64,000 bases of DNA from Flavobacterium araucananum (GTDB lineage Bacteria > Bacteroidota > Bacteroidia > Flavobacteriales > Flavobacteriaceae). The notes beneath the pieces were generated by a model. The model was not told where the DNA came from. It saw only the letters and a list, made by a program, of their open reading frames with translations, and did not search any database. Within the stretch, counting starts at the first letter, position 1, and every line of letters begins with the position of its first letter. The stretch spans positions 51,207 to 115,206 of the forward strand of contig NZ_MUGS01000035.1 of assembly GCF_002222055.1 (NCBI RefSeq), read 5' to 3'. Below, piece by piece: positions 18,635 through 26,842 of this stretch. The translations under genes and the position numbers were made by a program.

Positions 18635-19201
18635 GTACTATAGATGTTAGGGCAATTATAAACATTTTATCAATGGTACAAAATTGACTATTGCAGTTGT
18701 TTATTACTTCTTAATTTAGACAAATCAAATATGAAATTTGTTCTTAATGATTTCTATTTTAAATATTTATCCGTTGTAGGTAATTCAAAGTTATTAAAAT
18801 ATTTGTAAAAAAAAGAGTAGTTTTTATTTCATCCGGAATCTTCAAAATTTGTAAGACTACAATTCGCTTTTTAAATGCTATTTCTGTTTTAAATGAGATA
18901 CAAAATTGTAAAATCATTTTTTGATGCCTGCTTAAAAAATAAATTAATAAAAATTACAAATGTACTTAACGATCTGATTTTTACTCAATTATTGATTTTA
19001 CTGGGCTCGCCGTAATAATCAGATAATTATGATTAAAAATGAGAATAAAATAATATAACAAAAAGTGTTAATTTTGTTAAATTTTGTATTTATAGGTATT
19101 TTAAGATTAAAATTTATATAAATTTGGCAACAAATATTGTTAATATTTTGTAAAGACCCCTATTTATCGACTTATTTTAACAACCAAAGAAAAAACCTAT
19201 T
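18635..19201. other. 567-base AT-rich gap between divergent protease genes
   Basis: No coding remnant, RNA gene or strong hairpin was recognised. It must hold the promoters of both the minus-strand subtilisin and the plus-strand metalloprotease. Only the TAAATTTG at 19119-19126 is a good -10 candidate. Confidence 0.6.
19119..19126 (+). promoter_or_regulatory. -10 box (TAAATTTG) before the M57 protease gene
   Basis: TAAATTTG matches TAnnTTTG and lies 75 bases before the ATG at 19202. The -35 is uncertain. Confidence 0.45.
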
Positions 19202-20032
19202 ATGAAAAAAATGAAATCAATTTTAGCCTTGTCCTTTATAGCGCTAACAATTATGTCTTGTAACAAAGAAGATGAGCAAACGCAATCTAAGCAAGGATCT
19301 CTTAAAGTAACAGAAGATGTGTTAAATAAAATTAGCTCACTTTCTCTAAATAACTCAGATGTTCAAGTTATTAAAAATACAAAATTAGATGGTACTACAG
19401 AGGATGCATTCCTGGTAGAAGGCGATATTGTAATTACTCAGGATCAATTAGACAAAATGGATCTTCACGGAGGTATTACTACAGAGCAATACCGTACTAC
19501 AAATTTAGTATCTGCTCCAAGAACAATCAAAGTTGTTGGATTATCAGGAACTGGTACATCAGCTCTGTCTACAAATATGCGTGCCGGATTGCAAGCGGCA
19601 ATAACCAGATACAATAATTTAGGATTGTCTATCAACTTTACCCTTACCTTTAGTTCAAGTACTGCAGGTGCAAATATTGTTGTACAAAGAGTGACTGGCT
19701 CTGCCGGTGGAGTAGCAGGTTTCCCTTCAGGAGGTGCTCCATTTAATTCAGTTACTTTATATTCCGGATTAGATACTTATTCGACAGGTGTAAATGCACA
19801 CGTAGCAGCACACGAAATAGGACACTGTATTGGTTTACGTCACACCGATTGGTTCAGCCGTCAAAGTTGCGGACAAAATTCAAATGAAGGAACAGCTGGT
19901 GTTGGAGCAATCCAAATCCCGGGAACACCTTCAGGATATGATGCAACTTCTTATATGAGAGCATGTTTCGGTTCAAATGAAACTGGAGCTTTCAATGCTA
20001 ATGATGTTACAGCTCTGAATTATTTATACTAG
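19202..20032 (+). CDS. M57-type (HEIGH) zinc metalloprotease lipoprotein
   Basis: A 276-residue lipoprotein (lipobox ending at Cys20, IMSC). HEIGH at 204-208 followed by H214 (HEIGHCIGLRH) is the zinc-binding signature of the dual-action HEIGH metallopeptidases, family M57. A poorly conserved 100-residue region precedes the catalytic domain and may be a propeptide. It is expected on the outer surface or in the periplasm. It is a single-gene unit with its own terminator; substrate unknown. Confidence 0.9.
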   Translation: MKKMKSILALSFIALTIMSCNKEDEQTQSKQGSLKVTEDVLNKISSLSLNNSDVQVIKNTKLDGTTEDAFLVEGDIVITQDQLDKMDLHGGITTEQYRTTNLVSAPRTIKVVGLSGTGTSALSTNMRAGLQAAITRYNNLGLSINFTLTFSSSTAGANIVVQRVTGSAGGVAGFPSGGAPFNSVTLYSGLDTYSTGVNAHVAAHEIGHCIGLRHTDWFSRQSCGQNSNEGTAGVGAIQIPGTPSGYDATSYMRACFGSNETGAFNANDVTALNYLY

Positions 20033-20067
20033 AAGTTGAATTAGAGTTGTCTTTACAAAATATAAAG

Positions 20068-20094
20068 GGCTGTTTCATAACTTATGGAACAGCC
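20068..20094 (+). terminator. Terminator of the M57 protease gene
   Basis: A stem of about 11 bp with one G-U pair (20068-20078 with 20084-20094) is followed by a T-tract from 20095. It lies 36 bases after the stop codon. Confidence 0.8.
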
Positions 20095-20106
20095 TTTTTT
20101 TATTGA

Positions 20107-20262
20107 ATGTAGAGCCTAAATTGCCTGGTATTTTGTATGTAGAAATTTTCTTTTCATCATCGTTTTCAAATCTTATACCATCAAAAGTGGTTCTGTCTTC
20201 CCATGCCATTTCAAGTATACGGTCCAGTTCAGGGACAAAAAAGTTACTTTGTTTGTGTTCCT
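20107..20262 (-). pseudogene. Remnant of a DUF2805 (TIGR03643-type) gene
   Basis: The minus strand stays open for about 60 codons without a usable start, and reads ELDRILEMAWEDRTTFDGI. This matches the hallmark of the small DUF2805 family, whose usual form is xxIxEMAWEDRTPFEAI. The helix that should follow, with VIxLMR, is replaced by unrelated residues, and a stop lies just upstream. The gene therefore looks truncated at both ends. DUF2805 genes often sit in photolyase/cryptochrome clusters with SDR genes, which fits the two SDR genes that follow. The match is from memory of the family. Confidence 0.5.
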
Positions 20263-20448
20263 ATCAACAGGATATTTAGACTAAAAAAATTCTATAACAG
20301 TGCTAAGATAATTAATTGGATTTATTTTGTTTAATGTTATTTGAAAATAGTTAAACAATAGCTACCTTTAAGGTGAAAATGAACTTGTTATAAGTTGAAG
20401 TATAAGTGCAACAAAAGGATTTGATTTTTTTAATTTAGATTTATAAAA

Positions 20449-21132
20449 ATGGAAAAAATACTAGTTATTGGAGGCAGCAAGGGGATAGGCAGTGCTATAA
20501 TGCTGCAACAATTAGAAAATAAGCAGGTTTACAATATTAGCAGGACTGCTCCGGAAATTTCGCATCCTAACCTGATTCATTTTAAAGCAGATGTTTTACA
20601 GGATACGCTTCCACACATTGAAAGTATAGATTCTCTTATATATTGTCCGGGATCTATAAATCTGAAACCTATTTTAAGTTTGAGTATTGACGATTTCAGA
20701 AATGATTTCGAAATCAATGTTATTGGCGCTATAAAAGTCATACAGCATTATTTGCCCGCTTTAAAAAACGGAACAAATCCATCTATTGTACTTTTCAGTA
20801 CGGTTGCTGCAAAATTAGGAATGCCTTTTCACGCTAGTATTGCTGCTGCAAAAGGTGCGGTAGAAGGTGTTGTAAAATCACTTGGGGCAGAGCTGGCTCC
20901 CACAATTCGCATCAATGCCATAGCACCAACGATTACAGAAACATCATTATCTGCTTCAATTTTGCGAAATGATCGTATGAAAGAAAATATGATTGAGCGT
21001 CATCCCCTTAAAAATTATTTAAAGCCTCAGGAAGTTGCCCAAATGGCAGATTATCTTATTTCTAAAGCTGCTGGATCAATCTCGGGTCAGATTTTTCAGA
21101 TGGATTATGGTTTGGTAAGTTTTAAAATATAA
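20449..21132 (+). CDS. SDR-family oxidoreductase with atypical active site
   Basis: A 227-residue Rossmann-fold protein. GGSKGIG at 8-14 binds NAD(P). The catalytic Ser is present (LFSTVAAKLG), but the YxxxK position reads IAAAK (in HASIAAAKGA), so the proton-donating Tyr is Ile. This SDR group may not work as a normal dehydrogenase. It is followed 12 bases later by a second, NAD-binding DUF2867-type gene, and preceded by the DUF2805 remnant. The trio resembles Bacteroidota photolyase-associated clusters. Confidence 0.85.
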   Translation: MEKILVIGGSKGIGSAIMLQQLENKQVYNISRTAPEISHPNLIHFKADVLQDTLPHIESIDSLIYCPGSINLKPILSLSIDDFRNDFEINVIGAIKVIQHYLPALKNGTNPSIVLFSTVAAKLGMPFHASIAAAKGAVEGVVKSLGAELAPTIRINAIAPTITETSLSASILRNDRMKENMIERHPLKNYLKPQEVAQMADYLISKAAGSISGQIFQMDYGLVSFKI

Positions 21133-21144
21133 GCAATAGAAAAC

Positions 21145-22569
21145 ATGAAAATTCTATTAACAGGCGCTACAGGATATATTGGCAAAAGGCTTTTACCTTT
21201 ATTACTAGATCAGGGACATGAAGTAATCTGCTGTGTACGGGATAAAAACAGGTTTTATTATCCTGAAAAATCTGCCGGAAACATACAAGTTATCGAAGTC
21301 GACTTTTTGGACCCTCAAAGTGTAGAAAATATCCCTGCGGATATTGATGCGGCATATTATCTGATTCATTCGATGTCTGGAGCTGCTAATTATGATGAAC
21401 TCGAAAGTATTTCGGCCCATTATTTCAAGGACAAAATAAACAAAACAAACGCAAAACAGGTTATTTATTTAAGCGGTATTGTCAATGACAAATCTTTATC
21501 TAAACACTTATCTTCCAGAAAGGCAGTAGAGGAAATTTTAAAGACCGGAGAAACGCCAACCACTACACTAAGAGCCGGAATAATAGTAGGGTCCGGTAGC
21601 GCTTCTTTTGAAATTATTCGCGATTTGATTCATAAACTGCCCGTTATGATTACCCCAAAATGGCTTAATACAAAATGCCAGCCCATTGCTATTTCTGATG
21701 TTTTAGAATTTTTAATCCGATCCTTGCTAAATCCAAAGACATTTAAGGAGAGTTTTGATATAGGTGGCCCCGACATTCTTAGCTACAAGGAGATGTTATT
21801 GCAATTTGCAGAGGCAAAAAAACTGAAAAGATATATTTATACACTGCCTGTTATGACGCCAAAATTATCGTCTTATTGGCTGTATTTCATAACTTCAACC
21901 TCGTTTAAACTGGCTTCGGCATTAGTAAGTAGTATGAAAGTAGAAGTGGTATGCAGTGATAATCGAATTAATAATTTATTAGGTATAAAGCCTATTAGTT
22001 ATGCTCAGGCATTGCAAAAGGCACTCATAAAAATTAATGAAGATGCTGTAGTATCGAGTTGGAAAGATTCACAAATCAGCGGACAGTTTAAAGGAAGTGT
22101 AGCTTATTATCTCAAGGTTCCTAAAAAGGATTGTTTTATTGACAGAAGAAAAAGAGAGATCATTGACAGAACATATACCATAGAAAAAATATGGTCTATA
22201 GGCGGAGAAACGGGTTGGTATTATGCAGATTGGTTATGGAGTATACGCGGTTTTATCGATAAGATTTTTGGTGGTGTAGGTGCCAGACGCGGAAGAACTC
22301 ATAAACATGAGATTCATGCCGGAGATGTGCTCGATTTTTGGCGTGTTGTATATGCCAATAAAGAACAGGGAAAATTAATTTTGTATGCAGAAATGAAGCT
22401 GCCGGGAGAAGCATGGCTTGAATTTAAAATCTTTAATAATAATTTATATCAGGCAGCAACGTTTAAATCTAAGGGTATATTAGGAAAATTGTACTGGTAT
22501 GCTGTTTTGCCTTTTCATGGTTTTATCTTTAACGGTATGATTAATAAGCTGATAAAATCAGATAGATAA
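21145..22569 (+). CDS. NAD(P)-binding SDR fused to a DUF2867-like domain
   Basis: A 474-residue protein. LTGATGYIGKRLLPLLLDQGHEV at the N-terminus (shown in part: GATGYIG) is an extended or atypical SDR nucleotide-binding motif, and the domain spans about 1-290. The C-terminal 160 residues, with IWSIGGETGWYY, FWRVV and PGEAWLEFKI, match DUF2867. This fusion is widely conserved in bacteria and its substrate is unknown. It is probably co-transcribed with the SDR 12 bases upstream. Confidence 0.88.
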   Translation: MKILLTGATGYIGKRLLPLLLDQGHEVICCVRDKNRFYYPEKSAGNIQVIEVDFLDPQSVENIPADIDAAYYLIHSMSGAANYDELESISAHYFKDKINKTNAKQVIYLSGIVNDKSLSKHLSSRKAVEEILKTGETPTTTLRAGIIVGSGSASFEIIRDLIHKLPVMITPKWLNTKCQPIAISDVLEFLIRSLLNPKTFKESFDIGGPDILSYKEMLLQFAEAKKLKRYIYTLPVMTPKLSSYWLYFITSTSFKLASALVSSMKVEVVCSDNRINNLLGIKPISYAQALQKALIKINEDAVVSSWKDSQISGQFKGSVAYYLKVPKKDCFIDRRKREIIDRTYTIEKIWSIGGETGWYYADWLWSIRGFIDKIFGGVGARRGRTHKHEIHAGDVLDFWRVVYANKEQGKLILYAEMKLPGEAWLEFKIFNNNLYQAATFKSKGILGKLYWYAVLPFHGFIFNGMINKLIKSDR

Positions 22570-22910
22570 TATTTTTTTAGATTTAAGGATGGGTTTATCG
22601 TGTTTGAAAGGAGTGCAATTTAAAATTGCTAAGTTCACTTAAAATACAGCATTCATTCTATCTTTGGCTGGAAGTAAAAAGAATAGTTTTATTTGTTACC
22701 TTGCTCCCAAAAAACAGAAAAAGAGATAACCATTATAATGTTAAGTCTCTATTATTGTAAGCTAAGCGCCTATTTATCCATGCATAATTTTTGTTTAGAG
22801 CAGCAAAGTTGTTTTAGATAAATTTAGTAAACATTCATTAACCATCATTTATTAGAATCCCTTGTAGGCTTTTTATTAGTTTTCGCATTCAACCTTAACA
22901 TTTATAACGT
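22570..22910. other. 341-base gap before the acyltransferase gene
   Basis: No gene or clear hairpin was seen. A TATCTTTG at 22659-22666 fits a Bacteroidota -10 box for the plus-strand acyltransferase, but it lies 245 bases from the ATG and has no good -35. Confidence 0.4.
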
Positions 22911-23729
22911 ATGACATTGATATCCAAAGAAAAATTTTCTGAAGCAGCCGGCCTTTCCAATATTCCAATTCCCGGATTGTCTTCTTACTTAATGAAAGTA
23001 ATGAAAATTAACAATTTAAATACTATTGTAAAAGAAGGAGGTAATCTTGAGGGTGCTGATTTTGCAGATTATGTCTTATCTAAGATTGGTGTTAAAGTCG
23101 ATTTTGATAGTGTCGAATTTCAAAATATTCCCCGCCAGGGAGCCTTTATAGTGGTTGCAAATCATCCTTACGGTGGTATCGAATCATTGGCATTATTAAG
23201 TACACTTGCAAAAGTGCGTCCCGATACCATGTATATGGGAAACTTTTTATTAAAAGAAATTCCAAATCTTGAAAAATGCATTATTGCAGTAAATCCCTTT
23301 GAAAATGTGCAAAATTCTGCAAGTATTACAGGATTAAAAATGACGCTCAAAGCCCTGTCAGAAGGAACTCCGGTCGCTATATTCCCTGCAGGAGAAGTTT
23401 CATCATATAATTTTAAAACCAGTGAAATAACAGATCCCGAGTGGCATCCGGTAGTGGGAAAAATTATATGCAAGGCAAACGTGCCAATTTTACCGGTTTA
23501 TTTTCATGGAAATAATGGCTTTTTCTTTAGTATGCTCAAATCAATTCATCCTATGTTACAAACTTCGAAACTAATCTCGGAACTTTTTAATAAACAAGGA
23601 CACTCTCTAAAGATGACCATAGGAAAGACTATTTCTTTAGAAGGGGCAAGAGGTAAAGCTACTGATTCCTTAGTATTAAAAAACCTTAGAAGTAAGCTTT
23701 ACGCTCTCAAAAATCAATCCAGTAATTAA
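22911..23729 (+). CDS. PlsC/hemolysin-type lysophospholipid acyltransferase-like protein
   Basis: A 272-residue protein of the glycerolipid acyltransferase superfamily. VVANHPYGGIESLAL at about residue 80 is the block I motif in the variant HPxGG form seen in hemolysin-like acyltransferases, with Glu where Asp is common. IFPAGEVS at about 160 is block III, and PILPVYFHGNNG is block IV. It should move acyl chains onto a lipid or amine at the inner membrane. It is convergent with the large minus-strand lipid/polyketide operon; a functional tie is possible but not shown. Confidence 0.82.
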   Translation: MTLISKEKFSEAAGLSNIPIPGLSSYLMKVMKINNLNTIVKEGGNLEGADFADYVLSKIGVKVDFDSVEFQNIPRQGAFIVVANHPYGGIESLALLSTLAKVRPDTMYMGNFLLKEIPNLEKCIIAVNPFENVQNSASITGLKMTLKALSEGTPVAIFPAGEVSSYNFKTSEITDPEWHPVVGKIICKANVPILPVYFHGNNGFFFSMLKSIHPMLQTSKLISELFNKQGHSLKMTIGKTISLEGARGKATDSLVLKNLRSKLYALKNQSSN

Positions 23730-23758
23730 TGGGTTGTTATCTTTAAATTTTGAACTGA

Positions 23759-24310
23759 TTATAGTGTAAAACGAGGCAGGTCATCAGCCTCTATTGGCAC
23801 CTTTGGCAGGGGATTGTGTAAATGTTTTTTTAGCCTGTATATTGGAAGATAAGTAAACAATATCGAAAGTAAACCAGCAAGAACAGCCTCCAGAATTGCC
23901 ATAATGGTAGGGTCCAATTTATGGTTAACAGTCAGGATCTGCTGTGCAATGAGCAATACAAATAATACCAGTAAACCGGTTATGATGCCGTGCAACACAC
24001 ATAACTTTGCTATAAACCTGTTTTTATTCAGGTTACTGTCTATTGCGACTTCGATCGCTTCTTGTTCGGCAGCAACAATAACCCGTTTAATGATATCCAT
24101 TGTCAGGATTACTGGTAAAAAGATGGCCATTGGCAAGGTTAAACGTGCTAAGCTTTGAGGTCCGGCAAAAAAATGAGTATATCCCAATTCCTGAAAACTG
24201 GCATAAGCAATAATAAAATTGAAAAATACGTTGGGAAGGATATAGTAAATCGCACGCTTTCTCAGAAAGCGTTTGAGGGTTGTTTTTTTGGGCTGATCTG
24301 CTGTTCTCAT
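23759..24310 (-). CDS. Small polytopic membrane protein, unknown function
   Basis: A 183-residue protein with four hydrophobic segments at about 15-35, 45-65, 90-112 and 126-146, and basic ends. No family was recognised. It starts 7 bases after the acyltransferase stop and is the last gene of the eight-gene operon, so it may help export, flip or anchor the product. Confidence 0.7.
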   Translation of the reverse strand: MRTADQPKKTTLKRFLRKRAIYYILPNVFFNFIIAYASFQELGYTHFFAGPQSLARLTLPMAIFLPVILTMDIIKRVIVAAEQEAIEVAIDSNLNKNRFIAKLCVLHGIITGLLVLFVLLIAQQILTVNHKLDPTIMAILEAVLAGLLSILFTYLPIYRLKKHLHNPLPKVPIEADDLPRFTL

Positions 24311-24317
24311 ACGTAAT

Positions 24318-25571
24318 TTATAAGGATAAAATCAATAACGCTATGGCCTTATCTTTAATTTTTAAGGCTTCTTCTTCAGGCAGGAAATCTTGATTAGACA
24401 TCAGCGTAAAGTCCATTTGATCCCGATAGGTAGTCGTAACTAAAGTGTTTGAGTTTAACCACGGAAATGCTACTGTTGGACTAAAGATATCTTCCAGAAT
24501 AAAATTTTTGTAATCATTCCGGATCTGAAGGCTGCCCATATTAGAAAGCGTCAGATCGTGTCCGCCCCGGCTTGATTTTAGCAGCGCAATCATGCGATTG
24601 ACCAGTGGGTGCATCTGTTCCCCCATCCATAAAAGTTCCCGAGCGTCCATTTTTTCTATTTTTTGAGTAAGATCTTTTTTAATATGTTTTGCCTGGTCGA
24701 GTATCTGAGGAGTTTTCTTTTTTAAGGACAATTCTACTGTTGGAGCAAAGGCAAACAGGTGATCTTTTTTGATTTCAGCAATAAAATGGCGGATATCAAT
24801 TGGACTAATTACTTTTTCTTTTGCTGATTTACCTTGTACATCTTGAAAAGCCTGCATAAATGCTGTACAAAGAAGGGCATGTACGGAAACACCGTTGTCT
24901 TTACATTTTTGTTTTATAACAGCTGATTTTGTTGGATCTAATTTCCAGTGAATGGCATAATTTTTTCCGAGATTTCTTTTTTTATTTTTCCGTTGTAATA
25001 AAAAGAAGAATTTTGCCAAAAGTAAATAAAGCTTTGCTTTGCGTGCTTTTTTTTGAATATCAAACTGTGGCGATAAAAAATGGTTTACGGATTGAAATAG
25101 TTGATAAGATTCCAGATCAAGATTCGGATCATCTATTAAAGCAAGTAATTCCTGCATCAAAGTTACCATGCCGGTTCCATCGCAGACACAATGGGGCAAT
25201 ACCCATAACAATTCGGATAACTCGTCTCCCTTGATCCATACCAATTGAGCCAAAGGAGAGTCTTTATCTTGAAACTGCCGGTACCATTCCTGTTCAGATT
25301 GCACGAACCAATCTTTATCTGTTTGACGTTTTACGATGCGAAGCGGAATTGGTTTCATATTTTCCTTAATGACAAAAACAGGGTGTTGCTTATCCTGTAC
25401 ATCTATTGCTGCACGTAGCAACGGATGCTTATTTTGGATTTTTGCTAAGGCAATTTCGATGTGTTCCTTCGAAATTTGACCTTTTATTTTTGCCGTAAAT
25501 ACACAGTTCAAAGGTGTGTTGGCATCAATATACATAATTCGTTCTACTAATAAGAGTTTTCGCTTGATCAT
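24318..25571 (-). CDS. PapA-like/condensation-fold acyltransferase B
   Basis: A 417-residue member of the chloramphenicol-acetyltransferase-like (condensation, PapA, WES) superfamily. The active-site motif reads PHCVCDG at about 125-131, so the first His of HHxxxDG is Pro, but the second, catalytic His is kept. LLxxERIMY at the start and the LSNMG plus FSPTVAF segments near the end match its neighbour, of which it is a paralogue. Such enzymes esterify hydroxyls using acyl-ACP or acyl-CoA. Its ATG overlaps the stop of acyltransferase A by four bases (ATGA). Confidence 0.83.
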   Translation of the reverse strand: MIKRKLLLVERIMYIDANTPLNCVFTAKIKGQISKEHIEIALAKIQNKHPLLRAAIDVQDKQHPVFVIKENMKPIPLRIVKRQTDKDWFVQSEQEWYRQFQDKDSPLAQLVWIKGDELSELLWVLPHCVCDGTGMVTLMQELLALIDDPNLDLESYQLFQSVNHFLSPQFDIQKKARKAKLYLLLAKFFFLLQRKNKKRNLGKNYAIHWKLDPTKSAVIKQKCKDNGVSVHALLCTAFMQAFQDVQGKSAKEKVISPIDIRHFIAEIKKDHLFAFAPTVELSLKKKTPQILDQAKHIKKDLTQKIEKMDARELLWMGEQMHPLVNRMIALLKSSRGGHDLTLSNMGSLQIRNDYKNFILEDIFSPTVAFPWLNSNTLVTTTYRDQMDFTLMSNQDFLPEEEALKIKDKAIALLILSL

Positions 25572-26839
25572 GAGGCTGCTTGATAATTTAATTGGCGTTT
25601 TATAGAATCAATTATTTCGTCCCGAATGGCTAAGGCTTCGTGATTAGGCAAATAACCTTCGCTTCCTACAAACGAGAAGTCCATAACACCTTGATAAGTA
25701 GAGGTGAGCATTGTCGTTGTATTGCCTAGTGGCCCAATGACAGATGGACTGATAATAGTTTCTAATGTAAAGGATTGGTATTGCTGTGGTATGGTAATGC
25801 GTCCCAAATTAGAAAACATACAATCATTGGATGGCTTACCTCGTTTTAGAAGTTTTGTAAAATGGTTTAATGCCGTATGGGCAGATTCCATAACCATCAT
25901 GGTGATGTAGGGATTAAGTTTGGCTGTTTTGCGATTTACATAATGCTGCATTAAGCGTAAATTGTCTAAGAAATCGAGTTTAGGGTCTGATGATATGACG
26001 ATCATCAGGCCAAAGGCAAAAATATGATCTTCTTTTACCTGAGGAGCTAAACGTCTGATATCTACCGGACAAGAAACCTTATTAAAGGCTTTGTCTCCGC
26101 GTACTTTTTTGAAGGTGTCCAACACAGTAGCACTTAAAAAAGTATTGACCGTAATATCCAGCGATTTGCAATGAGAAATAAGCTGTTGACTCGTAGTTGG
26201 GTCTAATTTCCAATGAATCAGATAGTCTGTTTGTCGGTCAATCGCTTTTTTGTTAACAGGAATACATTTAATCGCTAATGTTGCCAGATTGCCAATCATT
26301 TTTGCCTTAAACCTTTGCCTGTTATTTTTTAAAATAGAGGCAGGAACAACATCCTGAATACCTAAAATAGGATTTTCTATGCCTATATCTGCTGCTGGAT
26401 CATCCAGTACTTTTAAAAACTCATAAAGTAAAGCCATGCCGGCTGCGCCATCACACAAACAATGATGAAATACCAGTAGCATATCTGAGCGATCTTTTCC
26501 TTTAATCCACACCAGGCGAATCAAAGGGTTGTTTTTGTAATCAAAGGGTGTATGCCACTCCTGCACAGATTCTTGTTGCCAGGCCTCTTCATTTTTTCGA
26601 TCTACAATACGTACAGAAATAGGATTGGGGAGTTCAGGCACTTCAAACCATGGGACATTTTTCTCATCAAGACGGATGTATGCCCGTAACCAGGGATGTT
26701 TTTCCTGAAGTCTGCCTAAAGCATACTGAATCTCTTTTTCCTCAAATACACCGCGTAGCCGAAAAGGAATAACGACATGAAAGGGTTCTTTTCCTTCGCC
26801 CAACAGCATGCGCTCTCCAAATAACAATTTTCTTTTCAT
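25568..26839 (-). CDS. PapA-like/condensation-fold acyltransferase A
   Basis: A 423-residue paralogue of the downstream gene with an intact HHCLCDG motif at about 125-131. It also has KVSCPVDIRRLAPQ and the C-terminal MFSNLGRI and ISPSVIGP segments. It belongs to the superfamily that loads acyl groups from a carrier onto alcohols or amines, as PapA5 does in mycobacterial glycolipids. It starts 3 bases after the glycosyltransferase stop. Together the pair could place two different acyl groups on a polyketide or sugar. Confidence 0.85.
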   Translation of the reverse strand: MKRKLLFGERMLLGEGKEPFHVVIPFRLRGVFEEKEIQYALGRLQEKHPWLRAYIRLDEKNVPWFEVPELPNPISVRIVDRKNEEAWQQESVQEWHTPFDYKNNPLIRLVWIKGKDRSDMLLVFHHCLCDGAAGMALLYEFLKVLDDPAADIGIENPILGIQDVVPASILKNNRQRFKAKMIGNLATLAIKCIPVNKKAIDRQTDYLIHWKLDPTTSQQLISHCKSLDITVNTFLSATVLDTFKKVRGDKAFNKVSCPVDIRRLAPQVKEDHIFAFGLMIVISSDPKLDFLDNLRLMQHYVNRKTAKLNPYITMMVMESAHTALNHFTKLLKRGKPSNDCMFSNLGRITIPQQYQSFTLETIISPSVIGPLGNTTTMLTSTYQGVMDFSFVGSEGYLPNHEALAIRDEIIDSIKRQLNYQAAS

Positions 26840-26842
26840 ATT

